Source: a virus | DNA length: 46,146 nt | Direction: 5' to 3' (one strand) | IMG/VR virus record: IMGVR_UViG_3300027816_000159 | Span: 1-46,146 of that record | Shown: piece after piece, positions 19,104 to 28,638 of the stretch | How positions within the stretch are numbered: position 1 is the first letter of the stretch | Layout of the letters: every line of letters starts with the position of its first letter | The notes under the pieces: model-generated | Databases searched by the model: none | Told to the model about the DNA's origin: nothing | Seen by the model: only the letters and a program-made list of their open reading frames with translations | Program-made: the position numbers and the translations under genes

Positions 19104-19450
19104 TATGATTGATTTTCAGTTGTTTCAGCCCAAGGTAAACCGAGGTTCACAATAGGGGGGTTAATAAGGTTCTCGATCTGGGCGTCGACATTAGCCTTAA
19201 GGGCGTCTACGTCCGCACCAGCCTCGAGCCAGCCGATCACCTGCGCCTCGGTCAAATCGGGATAGGCCGTAAAGTCGGTATCCGAAGGTTGTGCGCATTC
19301 CATTACATCGTACTTTTCTACAAAGTAGGTTTTATCATCTACCACCTTTGTTCCATTGTAACGGAAGTGTACCGTCTTTACTACGTCCTGTAGGCTACCC
19401 TCTTGTGGGATGGTATCTAGTTGTAAGATTTCCCAATTGTAAGTTGTCAT
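19103..19450 (-). CDS. Small tail-fibre-associated protein, DUF7936-like (115 aa)
   Basis: The sequence has MTTYNWEILQLDTIPQEGSL, then DVVKTVHFRYNGTK (residues 22-35) and, near 80-95, DLTEAQVIGWLEAG. The pairing 'VV..VHWRY.G' with 'LTE.QVIGW' is a widespread small-protein pattern in phages, especially aquatic ones, usually beside tail-fibre genes. It begins 17 nt after the giant fibre's stop. The function is unproven; a fibre-assembly or fibre-tip part is plausible. The family name is from memory and should be treated as tentative. Confidence 0.55.
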   Translation of the reverse strand: MTTYNWEILQLDTIPQEGSLQDVVKTVHFRYNGTKVVDDKTYFVEKYDVMECAQPSDTDFTAYPDLTEAQVIGWLEAGADVDALKANVDAQIENLINPPIVNLGLPWAETTENQS

Positions 19451-19467
19451 TTTATTCTGTTTTTAAA

Positions 19468-22400
19468 TTATAAACAATTTGTACCATTAGCAAAATCTCC
19501 AAGTATTTGCCAATTTGAACCGTCACTTTGAATTATCACCGCATATTGACATTGCAGGGCATAGGTGGTAAACCCATCTATTGTTTGCGTGCCATTCGGA
19601 TCGATAGTCAACGTATCAGTAGTATTGGTTCTGTTTATCTTAATCATATAAATTCTACCTGTGCAAGTTGTAGCATCTGGTAGGTTTGCGGTTGCGTTAC
19701 CATTTAGATTAAATATAACAGTATGGTCGCTAGAGGTCAAGGTGTAAGTCGCCGTCTTTGTAGTTATAGCCTTGGCAACCGAACCGTTCGCGTGTAGTGT
19801 TGAAGTAGGGGAAGATGTGGCGATACCTACATTTCCTCCTAATGGATTTATAGATAAATTGCGATATGAAGTACCTTGCTGAACGGATTGAATTTCGCCA
19901 TTTCCAGAACCATCAATTCCAAAAAGCATCTGGCGGCCTGTGGTAAATGACTCCTCACCCAAAGCAAGCAACGAGCCTGTTCCTACAACGTGCATTTGAT
20001 AAGTAGAAGTAGAACCATTAACGACTACATTACCTGTTCTTGTAACTCTAAACTCAGGAGTTCCCCCGACCTGCAAATCCATCAGCAAAGAATTTGCACC
20101 CGAAGCCGTATTAGTGATGTTTAACTTTATAGCAGTAGGGTTTCCTGTGGTGTTCCAAGTTCCTGCAAGGTCTATTAATGATTGAGCATTTGAGCCTGTA
20201 AGGGAATAAGCACCTGTTGTACTTAATACCGAAGTATTGGCGGCTGGAGTTAATTTTACTTCTCCAGAAAGATTAATAAGCATTGCTTGTGTCCATACAA
20301 AATTAGTATTAGCAGTTCCGCTTGTTACAACATTAACTTGAAAACCATTAGCTGCACTTAGTCCTAATTGTACCGCACCATTTGTTGTTTTGTATTTATA
20401 ACCACTTGTTCCAGTTCCATCATAAAAATTATTAATACCGACTTTCATATCAGCGGCATTAGTTTGAAAACCAACATAGCCAGCATAGGTATTTCCCTCT
20501 ATAACATTAAAAGGAGAAATCCATCCACTTAGTGTACTATTCAATGCAATATTTCCCGCCACCGCTAACCCATTCGTAGGTGCTGCGGTACTTGCTGAAT
20601 ATCCTATGGCTGCTCCACCATTGACTTGCAAGCGGCTGCCGATGGTTGTAGTTCCAATTCCTAAAAAATTAGATGAATTTATGCGCATTGCTTCTGATGA
20701 AGTAGCAAACGCAAAAAAATTGGTAGAGGCTTGTATGAATGCTACTCTTGTAACACCATCAAATCTAAAAAACTCAATGCCTGACTCATCACCGGGAGCG
20801 TTATTCCTACCATTTATTTTTAGTGAATTTGAGCCACTACCTGTGTTAATTATAACAGGATAGCCACTTGCACTACTTGTGCCAAAAGTATTGGAATTAC
20901 TTGCACCCGTAATTGAACCTGCAACTATCAACCCATTTGTTGGAGCAGCAGTAGAGGCAGAGTAACCGATGGCTGCATTTCCATTGACTTGTAGGCGAGA
21001 ACCGATGGTTGAAGTATTGATACCAACATTTCCTGCTGGTGCAATAATCATACGAGTATCAAGTGTGCCTGCGCTTGCAGTTAAAAATTCTAATCTTGCA
21101 TTTACGGATGTTGCACTATTAGCATCTATTAAACCTTGTATTATTGCACCTCTTTTTTCTGCACCTGCTGTGTTAGGAATTGCGTATGTAATTGAACCAA
21201 TAGAACCCGTATTTGCGGCTGCGCCTGTTGTCAAAATTACGTGAGCCTGAGCATCAGCGGTAGTAGCAGTATTATAGATTTCCAAAAATCTATTAGTTCC
21301 ACCGTGATTATATCTACTTGGTGAGGTTGCTCCAATACCAACATTGCCATCAGCGGCTATTCTCATTCTCTCAGTCCCACTAACGATAGCACCAGCAGTA
21401 CCACTTGGAGCATTACCAAATGTAATTACACCTGCCCCCAATTCTATTGTTGATATGGCTGCGGTGGTTATATAACGATAAAAGGAACCATCATAAAATA
21501 TGTTATTCCCTAATCCTGTAAAGTTGATATCACTATTATATACCGCTGACCTTGCTCCGATTTGTATCGCTCTAAAACCAGATGCCCAAGCAGAAGGAGT
21601 AACATTCACTCCTACGTTTCCTGCTACCATTAAACCATTCGTAGGAGCAGCAGTAGAGGCAGAGTAACCGATGGCTGCTCCACCATTGACCTGCAGTTGG
21701 CTACCGATTGTTTGGGTATTTATTCCAACTAAGCCAGTAGAAGTAATAGTCATTCTTGCAGTTGATGCAGAAGCTGCATTACTTGTAGCAAAAACTAAAT
21801 TACCAGAAGTTGCACCAGCGGTATGTGCTGATATTTGTGAATATATTGCAGCCGCATCATCGCTATTTGCACCTAAAAAAGAAAGATTAGCAAAGTTATT
21901 ATTGGTGGCTGATGTTTGTTGTATTGTAATTCTCGCACTTGCAAAATATTGTGTTGTATTTGTAGTTGACATAAAAGTTCTAACCATACCATCACTATAT
22001 ATTCTCATTCTCTCGGTAGCCGCATTTACACCAGTACCAGAACTTCCCGCTGCACTCGTATAGAATGTTATAGGGCCTCCTGCTCCAGAGCCTGTACTTG
22101 CTCCTCCTCTAATTCTTAATTCAGCACCAGCTACGTTCGTTCCTGTTGCGCCTGAACCACTCAAAATACCCGTTGTTGGAGAAGCAGGAGCATTAGTGCC
22201 ACCGACAAATACTGTCCCATCATTATTGATAAAAAGCCTTACTGTACTATTTGTAGATAATTGAATGGGTAGATTTTCATACATATAAATATACCCTTGT
22301 GTATCATCAACCCCTACAAACATACCATCGGTAACAGTACTTCCGTGTGTTAAGTTTGAAATCTGCATCCCTGATAAACCAGCGGTAGTTCTATAAACGT

Positions 22401-25400
22401 GCAAGTTTGTAGCAGGTGCAGCAATACCAATACCGACATTTCCAGCAACCGCCAATCCATTTGTAGGAGCAGCAGTACTTGCACTATATCCTATGGCTGC
22501 ATTGCCGTTTATTTGTAGCTTAGAACCTGCAGTCGCAGTACCTACTCCTACGTTTGTTCCATCGTCAAATATTTGGCTATTGCCAAGGGTTGTAGAAGCG
22601 GTAAATTTAGGTAAGTAGTTAGTTGTACCAGATCCTCCAATACCTCCTCCACCTCCTCCAGTAACCTCAATAACATTACCTGAAGAATCTACGGCAAGGT
22701 TGTAGGTAGCTGTTCCTGTGATAGTTCCTGAACCATAAGCTCCTAAGCGAGCCCTACCCGCAGCCGTTATTTCAAATCTACTTGCTCCCCCTACCTGTAA
22801 ATCCATTAGGTCGGCAGTTGCTCCCGATGCGGTGTTGGTTATATTTAAGAGAAAGGCAGTAGGATTGCCAGTAGTGTTCCAAGTTTGAGAGAGAGATACT
22901 AAACTTTGAGCATTTGAGCCTGTGAGGGAAGACCCGCTTATCGCCATTCCCACTTGGTTATTTGTTGGTTGAATGGTAAATCTTCCCCCAGCAGTAGTAG
23001 TGCCTATCATTACATTGCCACTTGTTGTACCTAAAAGAACATCGCCTGTTACAGTTTGTATGGCTCTATGGGTTACTCCAGTCATTGAAGTTAAGGTAGG
23101 GTCATAATATATGCCTATGATATTATGTGTACCACCTGTTATATTATATCCAGCTGTTATATTAACTGCCGTATAATTTGCTGTACCTGCATTTGAAGTT
23201 AAAGCAGCTGTCGTGGTAGAACCTACTTGTAATTGTATAAAATTCCCACTTACATTATTATTTGCTACACCCCTTAATGACAATGCTCCACTACCTAAAC
23301 TCTGGTCAAATGCAGCTAAATTTGTATTTCCAGCAGTTATATTTAATAAAGAGGATTGTATTCTCATACCGAAAATACTACCTGTTCCATTAACAGACAT
23401 ATAGTTCCCAGAAGGAACACTTAAATCTCCAACAATTGTTGTATTCCCCTGCACCCTTGCAGTACCATTTACATCTAATCTAAAGCCTGCATCGGTAGTG
23501 GTGTTGATTAGTAAGTTACCATTTGTAACTGATAATCGCATTCTTTCGGATGCAGCAGTTACATCCCCTGTATAAAACCTTATATCCCCCCCTGATTGTG
23601 ATGCTGCCAATGCTAAACCAGAACTTCCCGCTAAAATTACTGACCTTCCAGCATTCCTCGCTCCAGTTCCAACGTAATTAGAACCCATCCTTTCAATGGC
23701 TAATGCTGCCCCACCACCATCATTTCCCTGTAATAAAAACCTTACAACTGCCGATGTTCCAGTTGATGAGTTTGTAAAAGTATGAGAGTAAAAACCATCC
23801 GTAGTGGCAGTAGCGTTAATCGTACCAGTTGTGTTTACATTCCCATTTAATTGAGAGATGCCTGTAACTCGTAATGCATTATTCGTAACCCCAGTAAATG
23901 CACCATTCGTAAAAGTGGGGTTTATATCCAGTCCTACTAATACATCGTTATTGGCTGCTGCTACTAAGGTATTTGTAAAGTTTATTCCTCTGGCAATAGC
24001 AGAAGTGGCTGTGATTGTTCCAGCTACTTGCAAACGACCTCCTATATCGGAAGTTGTGCCAAGCAATAAATTCCCTGCTAAATATGATGCATTACCAGAT
24101 TGTGAGTAAATATCCCAAGTTCCACTAACTGCTGTACCTGCTGAATTGTTAAATAGTATGCCAATATTTGCACTACTGCCTGCAGTCAAATTAGCAATTC
24201 TTATAGCATTTTGCCTTGTTACTGCTCCGCTACCTGATTTGAATACATCAACGTAATCGTAGCCTACATAAGTACTAACGACTCCTGAACCTGTTACTGC
24301 TCCACCTACTGAATAGCCTCTTACTTGTGCTGTTGTATTAGCACTAACATTAACTGCTGAGTTAAACCCAGCCATATTTGTAGCTGTGGTTGAATTGTTA
24401 ATAGTTGCATCTATCCCTGTAAGATTTCCTGTATTAGTAGCAACAGTTGAAATACTACGAATGCCATACATTTGCCCACCTGTACTATTATTTGTAGTAG
24501 CATTAACTGATAGCGCAGCTTCAGCATTTAGCGCAGGCGCAGCATTTATTGTGGTAAAACTTTGCACTCTTGCTGTGCCCGCAATATCTAAACGGAAGCC
24601 AGCATCGGTAAATGTGCCACCGTTTTGAATTACTACGTTGCCTGATTGAAAAATTCTAAAGTTTTCATTTACTGTTCCAGCATTATTTCTATTCTGAATA
24701 GCAAAATATGGATTTCCATTATCCACGTTACCAGAAACTAAATTAACAATTGAACTTAAACCTGATGCTGAGTTTACTAATTGTATTGAAGTTAGATTAG
24801 CATTATTGTTTGTGCCTGTTCTAAAAGTTGCTACATTATTTGCACCAGAATTTGGGAAGTTCACTCTTAAACCCACATTATTTACCCCTGTAAAAGCACC
24901 ATTGGTAAAAGTAGGGTTTATATCAAGTCCTACTAAAAAATCGTTATTAGCTGCTGCAGTTAAGGTAGGAGTGGCATTTATTCCCCTCGCAATAGCACTT
25001 GCAGCAGTAACAGAGTTATTTACTAATAATTGTGAGGTAGGTGTAAAGGCGAATGTAGGGGAAGATGTGATAGAGTTAGTGCCATTGAAATAGGACACCT
25101 GACCTGTTGTGCCTGTACCCGTGATAGGATTGGTAAGAACAGATTGATATTGGGGGATATTTAATGTTGATCCAACTAAAGTAGCAGCGCCACTTGTTCC
25201 TGTTGTAGTTAAAGTAATCGCATTCTGCTTGTTATTGAAGGTTGTCCAATCCGTTGCACTTAGATAACCATCGTTACTTCCACTTGATTGTATTATGGAA
25301 AATTGGCCAGTTGTATTGTTATACACTAAGGGTACAAATGCACTCAAAGAGGTAAGCGAAATTCCACCCAAACCTGCAAGAGTATATGTCGGGATATTTA

Positions 25401-26388
25401 ATGTGTTAGAAATTAACGTAGCCGAGCCACTTGAACCCGTTGTGGTTAAAGTAATCGCATTCTGCTTGTTATTGAAGGTTGTCCAGTCTGTAGAACTCAA
25501 AGCACCCCTGTTAGTTGCAGAGGCTGTTGGTACGTTCAATGTAATTACAGGAGTTGTAGTACCGTTGGCTACACTAGAGCTAAGATCAGTACCAGTAGTG
25601 CCTAATGTTAAAGCCGCCACAGAAGTCACCGTTCCAACAGACCAAGTCCTATCTGCTGTAAGATCATAACTTACCCCATTGATAGTCAACACTCTAGCAG
25701 CATTTGCTGGGGTGTAACCTAATACAGTTGGTATAGATTTCTTCTCCCAAAGCTGTGTTGATGAGTTGTAGAAAATACCATCATTGTTAGTTGGGTTCAG
25801 GGCTGAAACATTATGAATCTCCTGAAGCTCAAAACCATTTTGAACCTTAACGAATATCTCTCCATTATTTTGCTGCACCCTTGTAACAATACCGATAAAA
25901 ACAAGGTGAGCTGGGGCATATGGCTTATTAACTAAACCAAAGATTAAATTACCATTTGTTCCAAGCCACACTGGATCTCCAGCCACAGCTGTTGACGTAT
26001 CAAGACCAGCTAGCAACCCCTCAGTAATAACGCTAACCTGAGCGTTTGTAACTCCGCCCGTCTCTATTAATCCAAGCGTTTTAGAAGATGTAGCCTCAGA
26101 TGTATTAGAAGCCTTAGACACGATCATGTTCGTACCATCGGCAGATGATACATAAACAGCCTGCCCCTTAGCTATATTTTCACCAAGCTTTACCTGATGC
26201 TTTAAAGTAGAAGTTGTAATAGGCCCAATATCAGACAACAACTGAGCCCCTGTTCTATACTTAACAACCCCGCCATCGCTAACTAAGAATCTATCAGTAT
26301 CAATTGTGGCATTGGCAATTGTATTTAATTGCGTAGTTCCATCAACAATAAGACCAGCCTTGGCTAAGATATTTGCTAAAAACTTCAT
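19468..26388 (-). CDS. Giant repeat-rich tail fibre protein (2306 aa)
   Basis: This protein is dominated by S, T, G, N and A residues with regular beta-strand spacing, as in trimeric phage fibres. Residues 1-240 are a distinct N-terminal part (MKFLANILAKAGLIVDGTTQ, KLGENIAKGQAVYVSS) likely to attach to the virion. The shaft carries many repeats. One recurring unit is 'GSRLQVNGNAAIGYSASTAA' followed by PTNGL.VAGN. Another has RGINATPTLTAAANNDFLVG / LDINPTFTNGAFTGV. Shorter GDVLLGTT, FRLDVNGTARVQ and AERMRI units also recur. The last ~90 residues (TLTSSDHTVIFNLNGNATAN, then WQILGD near the end) form a cap-like module. It would be the receptor-binding fibre. Its DNA is repeat-rich, which favours recombination. 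Function from composition and context; no enzyme motif seen. Confidence 0.8.
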   Translation of the reverse strand: MKFLANILAKAGLIVDGTTQLNTIANATIDTDRFLVSDGGVVKYRTGAQLLSDIGPITTSTLKHQVKLGENIAKGQAVYVSSADGTNMIVSKASNTSEATSSKTLGLIETGGVTNAQVSVITEGLLAGLDTSTAVAGDPVWLGTNGNLIFGLVNKPYAPAHLVFIGIVTRVQQNNGEIFVKVQNGFELQEIHNVSALNPTNNDGIFYNSSTQLWEKKSIPTVLGYTPANAARVLTINGVSYDLTADRTWSVGTVTSVAALTLGTTGTDLSSSVANGTTTPVITLNVPTASATNRGALSSTDWTTFNNKQNAITLTTTGSSGSATLISNTLNIPTYTLAGLGGISLTSLSAFVPLVYNNTTGQFSIIQSSGSNDGYLSATDWTTFNNKQNAITLTTTGTSGAATLVGSTLNIPQYQSVLTNPITGTGTTGQVSYFNGTNSITSSPTFAFTPTSQLLVNNSVTAASAIARGINATPTLTAAANNDFLVGLDINPTFTNGAFTGVNNVGLRVNFPNSGANNVATFRTGTNNNANLTSIQLVNSASGLSSIVNLVSGNVDNGNPYFAIQNRNNAGTVNENFRIFQSGNVVIQNGGTFTDAGFRLDIAGTARVQSFTTINAAPALNAEAALSVNATTNNSTGGQMYGIRSISTVATNTGNLTGIDATINNSTTATNMAGFNSAVNVSANTTAQVRGYSVGGAVTGSGVVSTYVGYDYVDVFKSGSGAVTRQNAIRIANLTAGSSANIGILFNNSAGTAVSGTWDIYSQSGNASYLAGNLLLGTTSDIGGRLQVAGTITATSAIARGINFTNTLVAAANNDVLVGLDINPTFTNGAFTGVTNNALRVTGISQLNGNVNTTGTINATATTDGFYSHTFTNSSTGTSAVVRFLLQGNDGGGAALAIERMGSNYVGTGARNAGRSVILAGSSGLALAASQSGGDIRFYTGDVTAASERMRLSVTNGNLLINTTTDAGFRLDVNGTARVQGNTTIVGDLSVPSGNYMSVNGTGSIFGMRIQSSLLNITAGNTNLAAFDQSLGSGALSLRGVANNNVSGNFIQLQVGSTTTAALTSNAGTANYTAVNITAGYNITGGTHNIIGIYYDPTLTSMTGVTHRAIQTVTGDVLLGTTSGNVMIGTTTAGGRFTIQPTNNQVGMAISGSSLTGSNAQSLVSLSQTWNTTGNPTAFLLNITNTASGATADLMDLQVGGASRFEITAAGRARLGAYGSGTITGTATYNLAVDSSGNVIEVTGGGGGGIGGSGTTNYLPKFTASTTLGNSQIFDDGTNVGVGTATAGSKLQINGNAAIGYSASTAAPTNGLAVAGNVGIGIAAPATNLHVYRTTAGLSGMQISNLTHGSTVTDGMFVGVDDTQGYIYMYENLPIQLSTNSTVRLFINNDGTVFVGGTNAPASPTTGILSGSGATGTNVAGAELRIRGGASTGSGAGGPITFYTSAAGSSGTGVNAATERMRIYSDGMVRTFMSTTNTTQYFASARITIQQTSATNNNFANLSFLGANSDDAAAIYSQISAHTAGATSGNLVFATSNAASASTARMTITSTGLVGINTQTIGSQLQVNGGAAIGYSASTAAPTNGLMVAGNVGVNVTPSAWASGFRAIQIGARSAVYNSDINFTGLGNNIFYDGSFYRYITTAAISTIELGAGVITFGNAPSGTAGAIVSGTERMRIAADGNVGIGATSPSRYNHGGTNRFLEIYNTATTADAQAHVILTTGAAANTGSIGSITYAIPNTAGAEKRGAIIQGLIDANSATSVNARLEFLTASAGTLDTRMIIAPAGNVGINTSTIGSRLQVNGNAAIGYSASTAAPTNGLIVAGSITGASNSNTFGTSSASGYPVIINTGSGSNSLKINGRNNAPGDESGIEFFRFDGVTRVAFIQASTNFFAFATSSEAMRINSSNFLGIGTTTIGSRLQVNGGAAIGYSASTAAPTNGLAVAGNIALNSTLSGWISPFNVIEGNTYAGYVGFQTNAADMKVGINNFYDGTGTSGYKYKTTNGAVQLGLSAANGFQVNVVTSGTANTNFVWTQAMLINLSGEVKLTPAANTSVLSTTGAYSLTGSNAQSLIDLAGTWNTTGNPTAIKLNITNTASGANSLLMDLQVGGTPEFRVTRTGNVVVNGSTSTYQMHVVGTGSLLALGEESFTTGRQMLFGIDGSGNGEIQSVQQGTSYRNLSINPLGGNVGIATSSPTSTLHANGSVAKAITTKTATYTLTSSDHTVIFNLNGNATANLPDATTCTGRIYMIKINRTNTTDTLTIDPNGTQTIDGFTTYALQCQYAVIIQSDGSNWQILGDFANGTNCL
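20552..22556 (-). repeat. Four dispersed ~115-bp repeats inside the tail-fibre gene
   Basis: Copies lie at about 20552-20664, 20916-21032, 21621-21735 and 22438-22556. Each encodes the same fibre unit (G..LQVNG.AAIGYSASTAA, then PTNGL.VAG). They differ at synonymous and a few non-synonymous sites but keep long identical blocks, and copies two and three share the block encoding the AIGYSASTAA core almost exactly. Copies are separated by unlike sequence of about 250-700 bp. They are natural sites for unequal recombination. Confidence 0.75.
23870..25011 (-). repeat. Second pair of ~140-bp repeats in the tail-fibre gene
   Basis: The segments at about 23870-24018 and 24872-25011 encode nearly the same peptide (ALRV, then VGLDINPTFTNGAFTGV on the coding strand). 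They share most bases, including the tract coding for the NNDVLVG / NNDFLVG core. A third, shorter pair at about 25190-25262 and 25420-25495 encodes the STDWTTFNNKQNAITLTTTG unit. These make the fibre shaft modular. Confidence 0.65.
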
Positions 26389-26389
26389 A

Positions 26390-27589
26390 TTATTTATTTA
26401 CTATAACTCTATATTGATTTGTTGTTGGGGCTGTAGCAAATGATACAGAAAGCGTATTAACGCCAGTACGACTGACGTCTGTGAATACAGTTTCCCCTGT
26501 AGCGTTTTCAACAACCTCTACATCTACGTCTAAATTATTTAAATTATGCGTTACTGTATAGGTAAGATTAACCCCGTCACCAATGCTAGTGGCATACTTA
26601 CCTCCAGATATCTGACTAGCAATGTAATTTACTAAGTCAGTCTGATTTGTAATTGTCCCCGTGATATTCCCCCACGCAGCACCCGGATATAGAGGCGTTA
26701 GATTATAAGGACCGATCGGGGCGTTCAGTGGAACATAGGTTGGGATCTGGTAGTTACGCAATACAGCGATCAAGTCTTTTAGATCACGATATATACTTGT
26801 AGTGTTATTAAGCCTAATCCTGTAAATAATGTGCTCGAATAATGATTGAGCATATGTAAAGTCCTCTCTTGTTTGAGCGAACTCACTCACAGTATCTACC
26901 TGACTCTCTAATGTATTTTTCAACAAAACAATCAGACTGGTAATCTGAGCCAGCGTTGCAGGAGTTTCTGCGTATGTATTAACCGATTTTGTTATAGTCT
27001 CCTCTACAGTCAACCAAGCATATGTCTGGTGGGTGTAGACAAGACTAGAGGTTAGCGTTATTACATAATTAGCGTCCCAGTACTGGTTACTGAACTTTAC
27101 ATCAAACGTAGCCGTACTACCTGTAATAGTCCCCGTTGGTGTGGATACCGCCGTCCAAGACCTAGTCACCGCCGTATTGTTATAATTCGCTACCTGATAA
27201 TTAGTGGAGTCGATGTACTCTAGCTTAGGGGTAAATACATCAAACTGCTCGTTCAGGTTTAAGGTGACTGGCAGATACTGGAACTGGAAGGTTCTGGTGA
27301 AATCTGTGGATAAATACCCCGGAGCCGCCGCCGTATACTTAATTGTGTATGAGCCCCTTTGAACCTGCCCTGTAGAATCCAGCATTAAGGTGTAAGAAAA
27401 ACTAGACCCTGCAGAAGGGATATCTGGTGAGTTAATATTGCCCGTCCTGACATAGCCATCTGGCTGGATGATCTCAAAGATACCCACCAACCCGGCAGGC
27501 GGGGAGGTAGTGGTGTCTGTTAAAACCAGTGTAGGTATCCCGTCAAGGTCAAACTTGACGTTAAAGGACATATTAGAGATGGTGGGCAT
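26390..27589 (-). CDS. Fibre-type virion protein (399 aa)
   Basis: The frame is open upstream to 27685, but that extension would run across a strong terminator at 27640-27667. The ATG at 27589 (MPTISNMSFNVKFDLDGIPT) is therefore the better start. The N-terminal half is Ig-like (SFSYTLMLDSTGQVQRGSYT). A helical middle (LTSLIVLLKNTLESQVDTVS-like) follows. The C-terminus has KYATSIGDGVNLTYTVTHNL, then VEVVENATGETV and YRVIVNK, a short domain found at the ends of many phage tail proteins. It directly precedes the giant fibre in transcription order and probably links or supports it. A collar or head-fibre role is possible. Confidence 0.6.
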   Translation of the reverse strand: MPTISNMSFNVKFDLDGIPTLVLTDTTTSPPAGLVGIFEIIQPDGYVRTGNINSPDIPSAGSSFSYTLMLDSTGQVQRGSYTIKYTAAAPGYLSTDFTRTFQFQYLPVTLNLNEQFDVFTPKLEYIDSTNYQVANYNNTAVTRSWTAVSTPTGTITGSTATFDVKFSNQYWDANYVITLTSSLVYTHQTYAWLTVEETITKSVNTYAETPATLAQITSLIVLLKNTLESQVDTVSEFAQTREDFTYAQSLFEHIIYRIRLNNTTSIYRDLKDLIAVLRNYQIPTYVPLNAPIGPYNLTPLYPGAAWGNITGTITNQTDLVNYIASQISGGKYATSIGDGVNLTYTVTHNLNNLDVDVEVVENATGETVFTDVSRTGVNTLSVSFATAPTTNQYRVIVNK

Positions 27590-27639
27590 TATTACAAAAT
27601 TAAAACAAAGTTCCCAAATTGGCAGGGAATAAGCAATAA

Positions 27640-27667
27640 AAAGCCCCCTATAGAAATAGGAGGCTTT
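27640..27667 (-). terminator. Rho-independent terminator
   Basis: On the minus strand AAAGCC-T-CCTAT pairs with ATAGG-G-GGCTTT around a short TTCT loop, with one internal mismatch, and is followed by TTTTT. It sits about 50 nt after the stop of the post-capsid gene at 27720 and before the fibre-type gene, so it separates the head module from the tail-fibre module. Confidence 0.8.
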
Positions 27668-27719
27668 CACCAAACAACCAAACACGAGATGAACCTCAGT
27701 TCAGTTGTGAACTAAGGAC

Positions 27720-28550
27720 TCACTTTTTGGCCTTGCTCTGAATAGTTTGGAACACCTTTTCTCCTTTTGCGGAGCTGGTGCAGAAGCTTACGAACTCGTC
27801 GATAGCGTCGCTACCTGTCCGAGCCACTACCAGAATCACTTCCTTAGTAGGCCACTCAAATCTAGACTGCTCCTGATTAAACAGGATTACGCCCTTCTTG
27901 ATAGCCCTATTAACGGTGGCGGTTACCACGGCTAGTTTGTTATTCATCAGATCGAGGAATGCAGCAGGGTCTTTGTCTGCCATTTCCTCCAGTTCATTTC
28001 TCAGAACGGATACAGCCTTTGAGTCATCCTTACCCAAGGCAGCTGCGTATGTTTTGACATCCTCAGTGCTCAGGTCAGCAGCAGCATTCAACGCCTCACG
28101 ACGTTGGTTGCGGGTTCTGCTTTCCTTCTCTGCAGTTTTAGTCTCATCTACCAATTCAAAAATAGCCTCTTTTGTTTCGTCTCTGTTAGGCTTAGAAGCA
28201 TTATAATCACAGATAGAAAGATAGCTATGGATTTCCTGATCATAGGCGCGGCCACCAGTTAAGATCATATGGCCAGCCATGTTTGAGTAAAAGTTAATCT
28301 CATGGAACAAGTGGTTGCCTTGACCATCTACAGAACGAACGGCAGCAATATCTACATACTGGCCCTTCTCTTCATCATAAATAGTGTCAATAACTGGGAC
28401 CCCCTTTACTGCAGGGATAGCTAACCTGTTTGGATCAAATGGGTCTTTTTCAATCTTGCAAAGCCTATATGTCACAGATTGACCGGGCTTTAGCATGGTT
28501 TCTTTAATCAGCTTTTCAGATAGCTGATTGTACATTTCTGTTTTTTTCAT
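27720..28550 (-). CDS. Post-capsid head protein, unknown (276 aa)
   Basis: The protein starts MKKTEMYNQLSEKLIKETML. Residues ~22-110 are a compact beta-type domain (SVTYRLCKIEKDPFDPNRLA, IPAVKGVPVIDTIYDEEKGQ). A charged coiled-coil stretch follows (AEKESRTRNQRREALNAAAD), then a helical domain ending in basic residues. It is the only gene between two terminators, directly after the major capsid protein, where phages often place head-decoration or head-completion proteins. No known motif is visible. Separate transcript ends on both sides suggest it may have its own expression level. Confidence 0.5.
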   Translation of the reverse strand: MKKTEMYNQLSEKLIKETMLKPGQSVTYRLCKIEKDPFDPNRLAIPAVKGVPVIDTIYDEEKGQYVDIAAVRSVDGQGNHLFHEINFYSNMAGHMILTGGRAYDQEIHSYLSICDYNASKPNRDETKEAIFELVDETKTAEKESRTRNQRREALNAAADLSTEDVKTYAAALGKDDSKAVSVLRNELEEMADKDPAAFLDLMNNKLAVVTATVNRAIKKGVILFNQEQSRFEWPTKEVILVVARTGSDAIDEFVSFCTSSAKGEKVFQTIQSKAKK

Positions 28551-28583
28551 CTGGTGTGTTTTTGGTTATTGATAAAAAGCAAA

Positions 28584-28607
28584 GGTAAGGGGTTTTACCC
28601 CCTTACC
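28584..28607 (-). terminator. Rho-independent terminator after the major capsid gene
   Basis: A perfect 9-bp stem (GGTAAGGGG with CCCCTTACC) closes a 6-nt loop. On the minus strand it is followed by TTTGCTTTTTA. It starts 31 nt after the capsid gene's stop at 28639. It would cap the abundant capsid mRNA and insulate the next gene. Confidence 0.8.
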
Positions 28608-28638
28608 GTATGCTATAGCTAATCTATTGATAATCAGC

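Noticed and set aside
20606-25669. Many long plus-strand frames opposite the tail-fibre gene
   Set aside because: They mirror the low-complexity repeats of the fibre gene on the other strand, have biased V/P/A-rich composition and no leaders.
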